A DNA stretch of 59,252 nucleotides from the NCBI GenBank assembly GCA_028715705.1, contig JAQURJ010000003.1, positions 1 to 59,252 on the forward strand, given 5' to 3'. The notes beneath the pieces were generated by a model. It saw nothing but the letters and a program-made list of their open reading frames with translations. It ran no database searches and had not been told where the DNA came from. The first letter of the stretch is position 1, and the number at the start of each line of letters is the position of its first letter. The position numbers were made by a program, and so were the translations under genes. Origin of the DNA: Phycisphaerae bacterium (GTDB lineage: Bacteria > Planctomycetota > Phycisphaerae > Sedimentisphaerales > Anaerobacaceae). Below are positions 15,993-25,024 of this stretch, in pieces.

Positions 15993-17288
15993 ATGAAAGG
16001 ATTTGCTTTGGATAAATTTAAAAAATACTCAACATCGACAGAAATAGACAGTCCCTCTACGATGCAGGCGATAATTGCCAAGGGAAAGGGATTTGAAAAT
16101 CTTGAGGTGGCACAAGTGCCGGTTCCAGCCATAAATCCAAACCAGCTTCTGGCTCGTGTCGATGCCGCCGGTGTGTGCACAAGCATCCTAAAATTGATAG
16201 ACCAGGGGCCGGATCATACGTTTATTCGCGGCTGGGATATGGAAAAAAACCCTATCATTCTTGGCGACGAGGGTTCGGTAACGCTGGTTAAAATCGGCGA
16301 TAATCTTAAAAATAAGTATCGGCCCGGTCAACGGTTCGCCATTCAGCCGGCTGTTGACTCGGACCCGATAAATCACCGTGAACGGTACAGGGATGTTGAG
16401 AATATGCACAAGTGTGCTGTTGGATATACTCTCGGCGGCCATCTTGCCCAGTATATTGTGGTTCAGGAAGAGGTCTTAAAGGCTGATTGTATGCTGCCGC
16501 TGCCCAATGATAGTATGTCTTATTTTGCTGTGTCTATGGCCGAGCCTATAAGCTGCATATATTCGGCTCAGCAGCGTAATTACCATATCATCAAGAAAGG
16601 TCCTCACGCCGAAAGAAAGCCGCAGCTTGGCATGCTTTCCGGCGGTGTTGCCGTAGTTATAGGAGCAGGTGCTATGGGAAGAATGCACGCCGAGCTTGCA
16701 CTTAGGTTTAATCCGAGGGTTTTGATTGTTTCCGACCTTCAGCAGGAAAGGCTCGACAGAACAATATTGAATATTGGTCAGAAGGCCAAAGCAAATAACT
16801 GCAAGCTCATCTGCGTATTGTCGAATAAGCTTGACGAGACCGTTAAAAAAGAATCTAACGGCAGGGGCGCAGACGATATGATTCTTGCGGTAGGAATAAA
16901 TCCTGTCCAGCAGCACGCCTTATCGCTGCTTGCCGCTGGCGGGGTCGCCAATCTTTTCGGCGGTTTGCCAAAAGGCAAGCATATCCTTCAGCTTGATGCG
17001 ATTGCCGTTCATTATCAGGAAATAAAGATTGTAGGTTCAAGCGGCGGCGAACCGTCGGATATGTCGGCTACATTGAAGGCCATCGCGAATAACGATGTCG
17101 ATCCCGGCAATTACATCGCCGCCATTGGTTCGCTTGATAACGCGATAGATGTCTTAAAATTGATCAGGGAGACCAAGATTGACGGCAAGGCGATTCTTTA
17201 TCCACATGTAAAAAAGACGCCGCTTCAGATAATCGACTACTGGGACAAGGACAAAGAGATAGAGTTTCTCAACGACAGGCTGGCATAA
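15993..17288 (+). CDS. Zinc-binding dehydrogenase (sorbose-phosphate-reductase-like MDR protein)
   Basis: A 431-aa MDR-superfamily protein, longer than usual. GroES-like part: DAAGVCTSILKLIDQGPDH and LGDEGSVTLVKIGDN; MAEPISCIYSAQQRNYH near 180 corresponds to the third zinc-ligand region. Rossmann motif VVIGAGAMGRMHAELAL near 224. The Cys/His pattern of classical alcohol dehydrogenases is altered (GDEG for GHE). It resembles SorE-type L-sorbose-1-phosphate reductases, but the substrate is uncertain. ATG at 15993 lacks a Shine-Dalgarno, whereas the in-frame TTG at 16008 follows AAAGGA by 6 bases, so the true start may be the TTG. The mannitol-dehydrogenase relic lies 9-16 bp downstream. Confidence 0.75.
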   Translation: MKGFALDKFKKYSTSTEIDSPSTMQAIIAKGKGFENLEVAQVPVPAINPNQLLARVDAAGVCTSILKLIDQGPDHTFIRGWDMEKNPIILGDEGSVTLVKIGDNLKNKYRPGQRFAIQPAVDSDPINHRERYRDVENMHKCAVGYTLGGHLAQYIVVQEEVLKADCMLPLPNDSMSYFAVSMAEPISCIYSAQQRNYHIIKKGPHAERKPQLGMLSGGVAVVIGAGAMGRMHAELALRFNPRVLIVSDLQQERLDRTILNIGQKAKANNCKLICVLSNKLDETVKKESNGRGADDMILAVGINPVQQHALSLLAAGGVANLFGGLPKGKHILQLDAIAVHYQEIKIVGSSGGEPSDMSATLKAIANNDVDPGNYIAAIGSLDNAIDVLKLIRETKIDGKAILYPHVKKTPLQIIDYWDKDKEIEFLNDRLA

Positions 17289-17297
17289 GAAAGGTTT

Positions 17298-17897
17298 TTG
17301 CGCAATGAAAGGTCACATCTTTACAGGTTTTGGTTTTGGTCCGACCCAATCGAGGAAGCCAAACTTTACGGCCATAACGCCATTCACGCTTCGTTGGCCT
17401 ATCTTGGCGCATACAAAGGTTACAAGAAAATGGTCCAGCTTAAGACAGACAAACGGATAATGAAGATCGCTGCGGATGCGTTTATAAAAGAATCCGGTGC
17501 GGCTTTGATAAAAAAATATGCCGATTTAAATGACGAGTTGTTCACCGAAAAGGGCTATAAGGCTTTTGCCGACGATTTACTCTCGCGGATGACTAACCCT
17601 TATCTTGATGATACTATTGAGCGAGCGGCAAGAGACCCCGAAAGGAAGCTCGGCGCAAACGATCGGATATTCGGTACGATGCGGCTGGCTCTGGAATATG
17701 GTATTGAGCCTGAAAATATGGCCATCGGGGCTGCAGCGGGATTGATTTTTCTGCTAAAAGCCAAAGGCGTCGAAAACATCACAAACGAAGTTTTATCTGA
17801 AGAAGTGGCTGGGATTTTCGCTAATAATCCCAGCCAATACGATGAAAAACTGATCGCTCTGACCCAAAAGGCGTTTAATCTCTTGAAAAACCTGTAA
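17298..17897 (+). pseudogene. Mannitol-dehydrogenase-type gene with internal deletion (C-terminal domain remains)
   Basis: The 199-aa frame encodes only the C-terminal domain of the mannitol-1-phosphate/fructuronate dehydrogenase family: EEAKLYGHNAIHASLAYLGA, then MTNPYLDDTIERAARDPERK. The NAD-binding half is missing. In the +1 frame an ATG at 17305 after AGAAAGG reads MKGHIFTGFGFGP, the expected beginning of the Rossmann fold, then becomes meaningless and stops after 44 codons. Thus the original start and first 13 or so codons survive, joined out of frame to the C-terminal domain; roughly 150-200 codons were lost near 17345-17360. A product from the TTG at 17298 would lack a cofactor site. 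Confidence 0.7.
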
Positions 17898-17968
17898 TTT
17901 TGTTGAGGGGAGGTTGCCAGCCGCAAAAATAGGGGATTTTCCCTATATCTTTCTCTTTGGGAACATCG

Positions 17969-17987
17969 TACCATAACTGTGATGGTA
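17969..17987. promoter_or_regulatory. Possible operator, short inverted repeat
   Basis: TACCAT-7-ATGGTA, centred about 39 bases before the zinc-ribbon start codon at 18017. A short dyad in the promoter region of a small gene could bind a dimeric regulator; there is no independent support. Confidence 0.2.
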
Positions 17988-18016
17988 GAATCCTTTTTAA
18001 GTGTGCGGGCTGAAAA

Positions 18017-18220
18017 ATGGAAGATGAAAGAATCAACATATTTGTCATCAAGCACAAGCAGGCGTTAGACAATCATTTATGCCCTGAATGCGGAATGATA
18101 ATGCAGGAGGCGCAAAGGAGCGACGAAAGCGGCTTTGTGTTCGTCTGGTGGGAGTGCCCCAGAGATAATTGCTGGGGGCAGTGGCTTGAAAAGAAAGCCT
18201 CCGTGATGAGTGTGGCATAA
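18017..18220 (+). CDS. Small zinc-ribbon protein
   Basis: 67 aa, MEDERINIFVIKHKQALDN then HLCPECGMIMQEA and WWECPRDNCWGQW. The two pairs CPEC and CPRDNC, about 22 residues apart, form a probable zinc ribbon. No DNA-binding or enzymatic domain accompanies it. It precedes the histidine kinase gene by 160 bp. Function unknown; small rubredoxin-like or RNA/protein-binding roles are possible. Confidence 0.55.
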   Translation: MEDERINIFVIKHKQALDNHLCPECGMIMQEAQRSDESGFVFVWWECPRDNCWGQWLEKKASVMSVA

Positions 18221-18324
18221 CGGGAGAATCTTTCGCTATTGTTAATTGCTGACCATAATTTGGATAAATAGTGGCCAAAGGTAGGGGGTATTAGGCAAAA
18301 AGCTTCAAATTTGGGAGGATGATT

Positions 18325-18354
18325 ATGGTTAAAATTCATATTTTATTAAGTTAG
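18325..18354 (+). other. Nine-codon frame with strong ribosome binding site, possible remnant
   Basis: GGGAGG-5-ATG followed by MVKIHILLS and TAG, ending 25 bases before the kinase ATG. KIHILL is how many stand-alone response regulators begin (then VEDD). It may be the start of a deleted response regulator, or a short leader that couples translation to the kinase. Confidence 0.3.
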
Positions 18355-18379
18355 GTTGCATACCCAAAAGGATACCCAA

Positions 18380-19159
18380 ATGCAGGTGTTAAAAAAAGAG
18401 CAGAATAAGCTGGCCCAGCGGCTTGAGCGAAAGAACAAGGAATTGCAGAACGTTCTTTATGTGCTAAGTCACGATTTGGGCAGCCCGTTGTTGAGCATTC
18501 GCGCTTTTACCCATGAGTTGAAGCGGGCGTGCAGCCAAATTATCAAATGCGTTGAAGATGGGGCCAGCGAATCAGTTCGGACAAAAGTTGAGAATCTGGT
18601 TCGCAGGGATATTCAGGAATCTCTCGGATATATTAATGATAGTACTGACGAAATAGGGGGTATGCTCGAAGAGTTAAAACTGCTATCCCGTGCGGGGAGG
18701 GCGAATTTGGACATCAAGCCGCTTGACATGGCCCGAATCGTAAAAGAGCAGGCCGAGAATATGAAAATGGAAATTGAAGATGCGGGGATAAAGATTGAAG
18801 TCGGCCAGATGCCTGACTGTATGGGTGATGAAGGGCAGATCAGGCGAGTTTGGGATAGTTTGTTGGCTAATGCCGCCAGGCGTGTGAAAAATGGGCAGGG
18901 GGGGATTATAAGGATTTGGGGTCAGCAGAAAGATGATATAGTTGTTTACACCGTTCAGGACAATGGCCCCGGTTTGAAACCCGAAGAGAAGGAGAAGATT
19001 TTCGAGATATTTTACCATTCGGATAGCGACCGGAATGGCAGCGGGCGCCTCGGCTTGGCCGTAGTACAGCAAATACTGGAACGGCAGGATGGATGGATTT
19101 CGGTCGAGGCGGAAGAGGGACAAGGCGCTTCGTTCAACATGGCACTCCCAGCCGCCTAA
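18380..19159 (+). CDS. Sensor histidine kinase without transmembrane or PAS domain
   Basis: About 259 aa from ATG 18380 (AAAAGGA upstream); a TTG at 18356 would add 8 residues. It begins with a coiled coil (VLKKEQNKLAQRLERKNKEL), then a HisKA domain whose H-box is LYVLSHDLGSPLLSIRAF (phosphorylated His near residue 31), and an ATPase domain with N box LLANAARRV, G1 DNGPGLKPEE, F box IFEIFYHSD and G2 SGRLGLAV. It is cytosolic. In related loci such a kinase commonly follows a receiver-domain response regulator; here only a 9-codon frame (MVKIHILLS at 18325) precedes it. Signal and partner are unknown. Confidence 0.85.
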   Translation: MQVLKKEQNKLAQRLERKNKELQNVLYVLSHDLGSPLLSIRAFTHELKRACSQIIKCVEDGASESVRTKVENLVRRDIQESLGYINDSTDEIGGMLEELKLLSRAGRANLDIKPLDMARIVKEQAENMKMEIEDAGIKIEVGQMPDCMGDEGQIRRVWDSLLANAARRVKNGQGGIIRIWGQQKDDIVVYTVQDNGPGLKPEEKEKIFEIFYHSDSDRNGSGRLGLAVVQQILERQDGWISVEAEEGQGASFNMALPAA

Positions 19160-19288
19160 ACCGCCTCTTCGTGTCTAAATTCCCTGTGGTAAAAAATGGC
19201 TGTTTGGCCGTTTTCTGATATCTGACAGCTGACATCTAAATATTTTGCTTTTTACTCTGTCATTTGAATTTTCGATTTTTTTTGCAAA

Positions 19289-19313
19289 AACCTGTGTTAA
19301 TCTGTGGTTAAAT
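19289..19313 (+). repeat. Interspersed AATCxGTG-type repeat, copy 4
   Basis: AACCTGTGTTAATCTGTGGT and following bases. Same family as at 139, 10266, 11156 and 33110. Confidence 0.5.
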
Positions 19314-19354
19314 TGCTTTAAGCTTTTATGAAACAAGAATTTATGCAAAAAATC

Positions 19355-19438
19355 CTGATTTACCCTGAGTGCGTTCTGATTTGCTCTGATATAGCTGTGA
19401 TTGGCTCTGAGTATATTCTGATGTGCTCTGATGAACCA
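19355..19438. repeat. Four-copy 21-bp tandem array upstream of the 16S promoter
   Basis: Units at 19355-19375, 19376-19396, 19397-19417 and 19418-19438, each exactly 21 bases, share (C/G)TGATT(T/G)(G/A)C(T/C)CTGA followed by a more variable seven-base tail. A unit of 21 bp is two turns of B-DNA, so a bound protein would meet the same face each time. The array ends about 170 bp before the -35 box of the 16S promoter. Confidence 0.75.
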
Positions 19439-19607
19439 ACAATCAGCCGTAAAAAGCCCTAAGTTCGAGTAAAAGGCCATTGAACAGGGTGTGTATAATG
19501 GCGTATAATTGGTGCGCCACCGAGAATTCGGCAGGTGGAAAAAAGATCGAATTGCATCAAGAAAGGGAAAAAGTTAAGAAAAAATAAAAATTTTTTCAAA
19601 ATGGGTG

Positions 19608-19635
19608 TTGACGCGGTTTGGTTTTTGCGTACAAT
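19608..19635 (+). promoter_or_regulatory. 16S rRNA promoter
   Basis: TTGACG (19608-19613), 16-base spacer, TACAAT (19630-19635); an A/T-rich tract (about 19570-19600) immediately upstream resembles an UP element. Transcription should begin near 19642, giving a leader of about 230 bases. Confidence 0.7.
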
Positions 19636-19704
19636 GACTTTTCTCTGTGGTCAGCGATGGTGTTAATCATCAGTACTGGCCACTGTTTTTTTTTGGTTCT
19701 TTGA

Positions 19705-19733
19705 CAAGTTAACAGTTATGCCATACATAGCAG
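19705..19733 (+). other. Pre-16S processing stem, 5' strand
   Basis: AACAGTTATGCCA and AGCAG can pair with CTGCTTTGGCATGACTGTT at 21467-21485 across the 16S gene, with a small internal bulge. This is the position of the RNase III processing stalk in other bacteria. Confidence 0.6.
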
Positions 19734-19873
19734 TGAAGGTGTGCTGCTGTCTCTGTGCAGCAAATTACAGAGAAGTTTCAGAGTTTTACTCAGCACACTA
19801 AACTGCAAGAATTTAAAGCTTGTAAGTGCTGAGCCTTCATTGACGAATCCTGTCTTCGGACAGTTCGACAAAT

Positions 19874-21410
<1,537 letters not shown>

Positions 21411-21466
21411 GGGAATACCTTAGAACGTCGCCGATATTTTGGTGACGTAAAAGTCAGACATTTTCG

Positions 21467-21489
21467 CTGCTTTGGCATGACTGTTCTTG
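21467..21489 (+). other. Pre-16S processing stem, 3' strand
   Basis: CTGCTTTGGCATGACTGTT pairs with 19711-19733. It lies between the 16S 3' end and the terminator. Confidence 0.6.
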
Positions 21490-21494
21490 ATATT

Positions 21495-21524
21495 AAAGCC
21501 CTGTCTTCGGACAGGGCTTTTTTT
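21495..21524 (+). terminator. Intrinsic terminator of the 16S unit
   Basis: AAAGCCCTGTC-TTCG-GACAGGGCTTT followed by a T run: an 11-bp stem closed by a UUCG tetraloop. It ends transcription right after the processing stem, so the 16S RNA is a monocistronic unit. The same CTGTCTTCGGACAG core occurs in the leader at 19850. Confidence 0.9.
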
Positions 21525-21560
21525 GTTAGAATGGGGTGTTTGTTTTAATAGAAAAACTTA

Positions 21561-21589
21561 TTGTAGATTCTGATTGTTGAATTTATAAT
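21561..21589 (+). promoter_or_regulatory. Candidate promoter of the SPFH gene
   Basis: TTGTAG (21561-21566), 17-base spacer, TATAAT (21584-21589), about 75 bases before the start codon at 21664. Confidence 0.5.
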
Positions 21590-21663
21590 GTTTTCCGAAG
21601 GGGTGAGTTAAAGTCGAGGCAAAACCCCGCAGGAAAATGGGCTTTTTTAACAAGGAGGCGAAC

Positions 21664-22530
21664 ATGCCAGTTTTAGCTGTTATTATTGTCGGAGTTTTTG
21701 TATTCATTTTCTTTTCAGGCATTCGGATTGTCCGGCCAACGCATCGCGGGCTTGTGGAGCGGCTTGGTAGATACAAACGGTTTGCTGCGCCGGGATTTAA
21801 CTGGATAATTCCTATTGTTGACCGAATGGTACAGGTCAATATCACCGAGCAGATGGTTGACGCCCAGCCGCAGGAAATCATCACAAATGATAATCTTAAC
21901 GCCCGTGTCGATGCACAGGTTTATTTTAAGGTCAAGCCCGATGAGGATAGCGTCAAATGTTCCCAGTATAATGTGAACAACTATGAGTGGCAGGTAGTTA
22001 ATCTTGCGCGGACGACCTTGAGAAATATTATAGGAACGCTGACCCTCAAATCTGCTAACAGCGAGCGCGACAAGATCAACGGTGACCTGCTGACCACGCT
22101 GGCTAAGGAAACACGAAACTGGGGGATGGAGATCGTTCGTACCGAGCTTAAAGAGATCGATCCACCAAAGGATGTGCAGGAGACGATGAATAAGGTTGTA
22201 AAGGCCGAGAACGAGAAGGTTGCTGCTCTGGATTTCGCCAATGCCGCTGAACGTGAAGCAGACGGAACGAAACGCGCCGAGATTAAGAAAGCCGAGGGTA
22301 TCCGGCAAGCGAAGATTCTTGCCGCGGAAGGTGAAGCCGAGGCGATCCGGCTGGTCAACGATGCGGCAAATAAATATTTTGTGGGCAATGCGCAGCTTTT
22401 GCGAAAACTTGAGGCTGTAGAGAAATCATTGCAGGGAAATGCCAAGATAGTTGTGCCGTCTAATACTGAACTTGTTAATGTGATAGGTGAAATGGCCGGC
22501 ATCCTGCCGCTAAAGAGGCCGGGCGAATAG
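21664..22530 (+). CDS. SPFH-domain membrane protein (stomatin/slipin family)
   Basis: A membrane-microdomain scaffold, inserted by one N-terminal hairpin/helix (PVLAVIIVGVFVFIFFSGIRI). The start at 21664 is chosen because AAGGAGG lies 5 bases upstream; an ATG 27 bases earlier has no such site. About 288 aa. SPFH landmarks: RPTHRGLVERLGRYKRFAAPG, QMVDAQPQEIITNDN, then a long coiled coil (AENEKVAALDFANAAERE) with EAEAIRLV. Members scaffold protease or channel complexes (often with NfeD, absent here). The next gene is unrelated. Confidence 0.9.
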   Translation: MPVLAVIIVGVFVFIFFSGIRIVRPTHRGLVERLGRYKRFAAPGFNWIIPIVDRMVQVNITEQMVDAQPQEIITNDNLNARVDAQVYFKVKPDEDSVKCSQYNVNNYEWQVVNLARTTLRNIIGTLTLKSANSERDKINGDLLTTLAKETRNWGMEIVRTELKEIDPPKDVQETMNKVVKAENEKVAALDFANAAEREADGTKRAEIKKAEGIRQAKILAAEGEAEAIRLVNDAANKYFVGNAQLLRKLEAVEKSLQGNAKIVVPSNTELVNVIGEMAGILPLKRPGE

Positions 22531-22580
22531 TATTAAAGAATTTTATTTAAATTAAACCTATCTTTATTTGAAATTTCGTT

Positions 22581-22751
22581 ATGGTTTCAGATTCAGAACA
22601 TAAATCGAGAAAAAAGAAGATAGTTCACGCAGATGATATTGATATGCAAATGCTCGAGGATAATCTCAAGCGAAGCTATGCCGAGCGTATCCGACGTCAC
22701 CAGATTGCCCTTGAGACAATGGAAAAACTGCAAAAGGCTAAGTTTCTGTGA
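22581..22751 (+). CDS. Small helical partner of the downstream nucleotidyltransferase
   Basis: 56 aa, ATG at 22581; only weak Shine-Dalgarno signal. Charged and helical: MVSDSEHKSRKKKIVHADDI then EDNLKRSYAERIRRHQIALE. Its stop overlaps the start of the next gene by 4 bp (GTGA), so the two are translationally coupled. Short helical proteins in this position are typical partners of MNT-type nucleotidyltransferases, in a toxin-antitoxin-like arrangement. Which of the two would be toxic is not evident. Confidence 0.6.
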   Translation: MVSDSEHKSRKKKIVHADDIDMQMLEDNLKRSYAERIRRHQIALETMEKLQKAKFL

Positions 22752-23236
22752 GTAAATCTTTTATAACCCTACTTGAACTGCTTGCAAAAAATGACGTGGA
22801 TTTTGTCATTGTGGGCGGTTTTGCTGGTGTTGTGCACGGCTGTACTTATGTAACGCAGGATGTGGATGTCTGCTGTGATTTTTCTCCCGCTAATCTTAAA
22901 AAATTGCAAAAGGCTCTCAAAGATGTGCATCCTGTTCACAGAATGACGCCGAATCATTTGAAACTGGAGCTTAACGATGACAATGCAGGTCAGTTCAAGA
23001 ATCTATATCTGGATACTGATATCGGCCAGCTTGATTGTCTCAGTTTTATCGAAGGTGTGGGTGATTTTGAAATCGTGAATGGAAAAAGCCAACTCATTGA
23101 GGTTGAGAGTGTCAAAATCAGGGTACTCGACATTGAATCGTTGATTGAGGCTAAAAAGGCGATGAATCGTCCACATGATCTTCAGATGCTTGAGCAGCTC
23201 AAAAAGATAAAACAGGCGAATAAAAAAACGGATTAA
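22748..23236 (+). CDS. MNT/AbiEii-type nucleotidyltransferase
   Basis: 162 aa, GTG start overlapping the previous gene. The nucleotidyltransferase motif runs GGFAGVVHGCTYVTQDVDVCCD, with GG, then DVD carrying two catalytic aspartates. Members of this group transfer nucleotides to proteins or tRNA; some are antitoxins that AMPylate their toxin, others are toxins. The pair lies between the SPFH and DUF502 genes and is compact (656 bp). It is intact, unlike the broken small gene at 10969, which looks like a related partner without an enzyme. Confidence 0.75.
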   Translation: MSKSFITLLELLAKNDVDFVIVGGFAGVVHGCTYVTQDVDVCCDFSPANLKKLQKALKDVHPVHRMTPNHLKLELNDDNAGQFKNLYLDTDIGQLDCLSFIEGVGDFEIVNGKSQLIEVESVKIRVLDIESLIEAKKAMNRPHDLQMLEQLKKIKQANKKTD

Positions 23237-23237
23237 A

Positions 23238-23807
23238 ATGAAAAAATTATTGAGTTATTTTGTTCAGGGGCTTTTGGTTTTTGTACCAGCGGTGCTGACG
23301 ATAGCAGCGGTGGTATGGACGATAGGAAGTCTTGACGGGCTTTTGCGAGAATTGCTGCATATCAATATCCCCGGTCTTGGGCTGGTTATTACGATCGCGG
23401 CTATTACATTTATAGGGTTTGCAGCGTCGAACTGGCTTGGACGGTGGCTCTTTGGAATTTTGGATAAAATTTTCACTCATATCCCGCTGGTGAAACTGTT
23501 ATATTCCTCGTTAAAGGATTTTATCGAGGCCTTCGCCGGCGAAAAGAAAAAATTCGACCGTCCCGTTGTTGTGGAACTGATAGCCAGCGGGCCTAAAGCG
23601 GTGGGCTTCATTACGCGGGATGATATGGGATTTTTGGGACTTGCCGGAGAGGTGTCCGTATATTTTCCGCAGTCGTACAATTTTGCCGGTTCGGTACTCA
23701 TATTTCCCAAAGAGCGCGTCAAACCGCTGGATGTAGATAGTTCCACGGCTATGACATTTATTGTTTCCGGCGGAGTGGCCGGGCCCAAGCAAGCTGTGCC
23801 GGAGTAA
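23238..23807 (+). CDS. DUF502 family membrane protein
   Basis: 189 aa, begins 1 bp after the nucleotidyltransferase stop. Two hydrophobic segments: YFVQGLLVFVPAVLTIAAVV and LGLVITIAAITFIGFAASNW; then IPLVKLLYSSLKDFIEAFAG and VYFPQSYNFAGSVLIFPKE. This is the classic DUF502 architecture of short inner-membrane proteins with a periplasmic-side C-terminus. Function unknown. The coupling to the nucleotidyltransferase gene is probably not functional. Confidence 0.88.
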   Translation: MKKLLSYFVQGLLVFVPAVLTIAAVVWTIGSLDGLLRELLHINIPGLGLVITIAAITFIGFAASNWLGRWLFGILDKIFTHIPLVKLLYSSLKDFIEAFAGEKKKFDRPVVVELIASGPKAVGFITRDDMGFLGLAGEVSVYFPQSYNFAGSVLIFPKERVKPLDVDSSTAMTFIVSGGVAGPKQAVPE

Positions 23808-23828
23808 TAAGTACTCGAAAGAAGATGG

Positions 23829-24899
23829 TCAGGCTGTTACCGGCTGCGAAGGGCGCATGGCGGTGGAGCCGACAGCAGCAATGTTCGACCTAAAATTTAC
23901 GTCGTCCCCTGTTGCCTGTGTAAAGCATGTGCCCAACAAGCGGAGTTTATCATAGCGTTTTTGGACCAAAGTGCCAGTCGGGGTGTTTTTAAGTTCACGC
24001 AGCATCTTTGTGATATATTTTTCTACGTTATAAACGGTATCGTGGATGTTCCTATGTGCTCCGCCGAGCGGTTCAGGGATAACGGCATCCATCAGCTTAA
24101 GCTTAGTCAGGTCTTTACTGGTAAGCTTCAAAGCTGCAGCTGCATTTGCCGCTTGCGTACCATCACGCCAAAGAATAGCGGCACAGCCTTCCGGGCTGAT
24201 TACTGAATAGTAAGCGTATTCAAGCATTGCGAGTTTGTCACCGACCCCGATGCCCAGCGCTCCGCCTGAACCGCCTTCGCCAATACAAATACAAACGATA
24301 GGGACTTTAAGGCGACTCATTTCCATTAGGTTATAAGCGATAGCCTGTGCCTGTCCCCGCTCTTCGGCTCCCATACCGGGATATGCGCCGGGGGTGTCGA
24401 TAAGAGTAACAACGGGAATACCAAATTTTTCGGCAAGTTTCATTTTGGCGATGGCTTTTCGATAACCTTCGGGATTGGGGCAGCCGAATTTGCAGACTAT
24501 CTTTTCCTTGATATTTCTTCCCTTGTTCTGGCCCACGACCAGCACCCTGTCTCTGCCTATTTGTCCAAAGCCGGTCACGATAGCACGATCGTCGCCAAAT
24601 GTACGGTCGCCGTGCAGTTCGCAGAAGTTTTTTATCATCAGATTCAGATAATCGCCGAATAGCGGGCGTTTAGGGTGACGGGCGACCTGTACGGTCTGCC
24701 AAGGGGTCAATTCGCCATAGATTCGTTTGAGTTCCGCCGCTTGGTCTCGCTGGAGTTGACGTATCTCAGCAGAATAATCAATGCCTTTGGCTGAACCCAA
24801 TTTTCCAAGTTCTTCCATCTGGCGGTCGAGTTGTACAACTTTATCCTCGAAACCCAAATAATCATTTTCAGATATCTTATTGTTATTTTCAGCAGCCAT
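23829..24899 (-). CDS. accA: Acetyl-CoA carboxylase carboxyltransferase subunit alpha
   Basis: Transfers CO2 from biotin carboxyl carrier protein to acetyl-CoA with AccD, the first step of fatty-acid synthesis; it depends on the biotin pathway at the left of the window. 356 aa, longer than the usual 315-320. GDDRAIVTGFGQI, LIDTPGAYPGMGAEERGQAQAI and GEGGSGGALGIGVGD are conserved. Family homology ends near YDKLRLLG; about 33 more residues (TCFTQATGDDVNFRSN...) follow without obvious function. The start ATG lies about 52 bases past a terminator-like hairpin in the leader. Confidence 0.95.
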   Translation of the reverse strand: MAAENNNKISENDYLGFEDKVVQLDRQMEELGKLGSAKGIDYSAEIRQLQRDQAAELKRIYGELTPWQTVQVARHPKRPLFGDYLNLMIKNFCELHGDRTFGDDRAIVTGFGQIGRDRVLVVGQNKGRNIKEKIVCKFGCPNPEGYRKAIAKMKLAEKFGIPVVTLIDTPGAYPGMGAEERGQAQAIAYNLMEMSRLKVPIVCICIGEGGSGGALGIGVGDKLAMLEYAYYSVISPEGCAAILWRDGTQAANAAAALKLTSKDLTKLKLMDAVIPEPLGGAHRNIHDTVYNVEKYITKMLRELKNTPTGTLVQKRYDKLRLLGTCFTQATGDDVNFRSNIAAVGSTAMRPSQPVTA

Positions 24900-24950
24900 C
24901 GCTCAAATAATCCTTAATCGAACCCGCTTCCGTGCGGCGTGCATATTCAC

Positions 24951-25011
24951 AAAAAAATCCGGCCTGTCAAAGAACAGGCAGGATATACGTTTTTTGGAAT
25001 CCATTTCCCAT
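24951..25011 (-). promoter_or_regulatory. Candidate attenuator with leader peptide upstream of accA
   Basis: Minus strand, 25011 to 24951: ATG GGA AAT ... opens a 14-codon frame (MGNGFQKTYILPVL) whose TGA (24969-24967) lies in the loop of a hairpin GCCTGT-TCTTTG-ACAGGC (24979-24962), followed by CGGA and seven T residues. This is a terminator between the probable promoter and the accA start codon. Translation of the leader frame could affect the hairpin. Speculative but structurally coherent. Confidence 0.45.
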
Positions 25012-25024
25012 GTATTATCGCAAG

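Larger units (their letters stand above)
19160..19873. other. 16S rRNA upstream region: tandem repeat, promoter, leader
   Basis: A 714-bp region without credible genes. It contains an AATCxGTG repeat (19289), a 21-bp tandem array (19355-19438), the rRNA promoter (19608-19635), a boxA-like GTTCTTTGACAA (about 19697-19708), the 5' half of the pre-16S processing stem (19705-19733) and a UUCG-capped hairpin CTGTCTTCGGACAG (19850-19863). A minus-strand frame over the array would encode seven-residue repeats but has no supporting start signals. Confidence 0.65.

Noticed and set aside
19175-19480. Minus-strand 101-residue frame with seven-residue repeats
   Set aside because: The repeats come from the 21-bp tandem array; there is no start signal and the composition elsewhere is not protein-like. 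Treated as repeat DNA.
22946-23197. Possible second gene antisense to the nucleotidyltransferase
   Set aside because: No Shine-Dalgarno, and the real plus-strand gene has a clear motif and coupled start.
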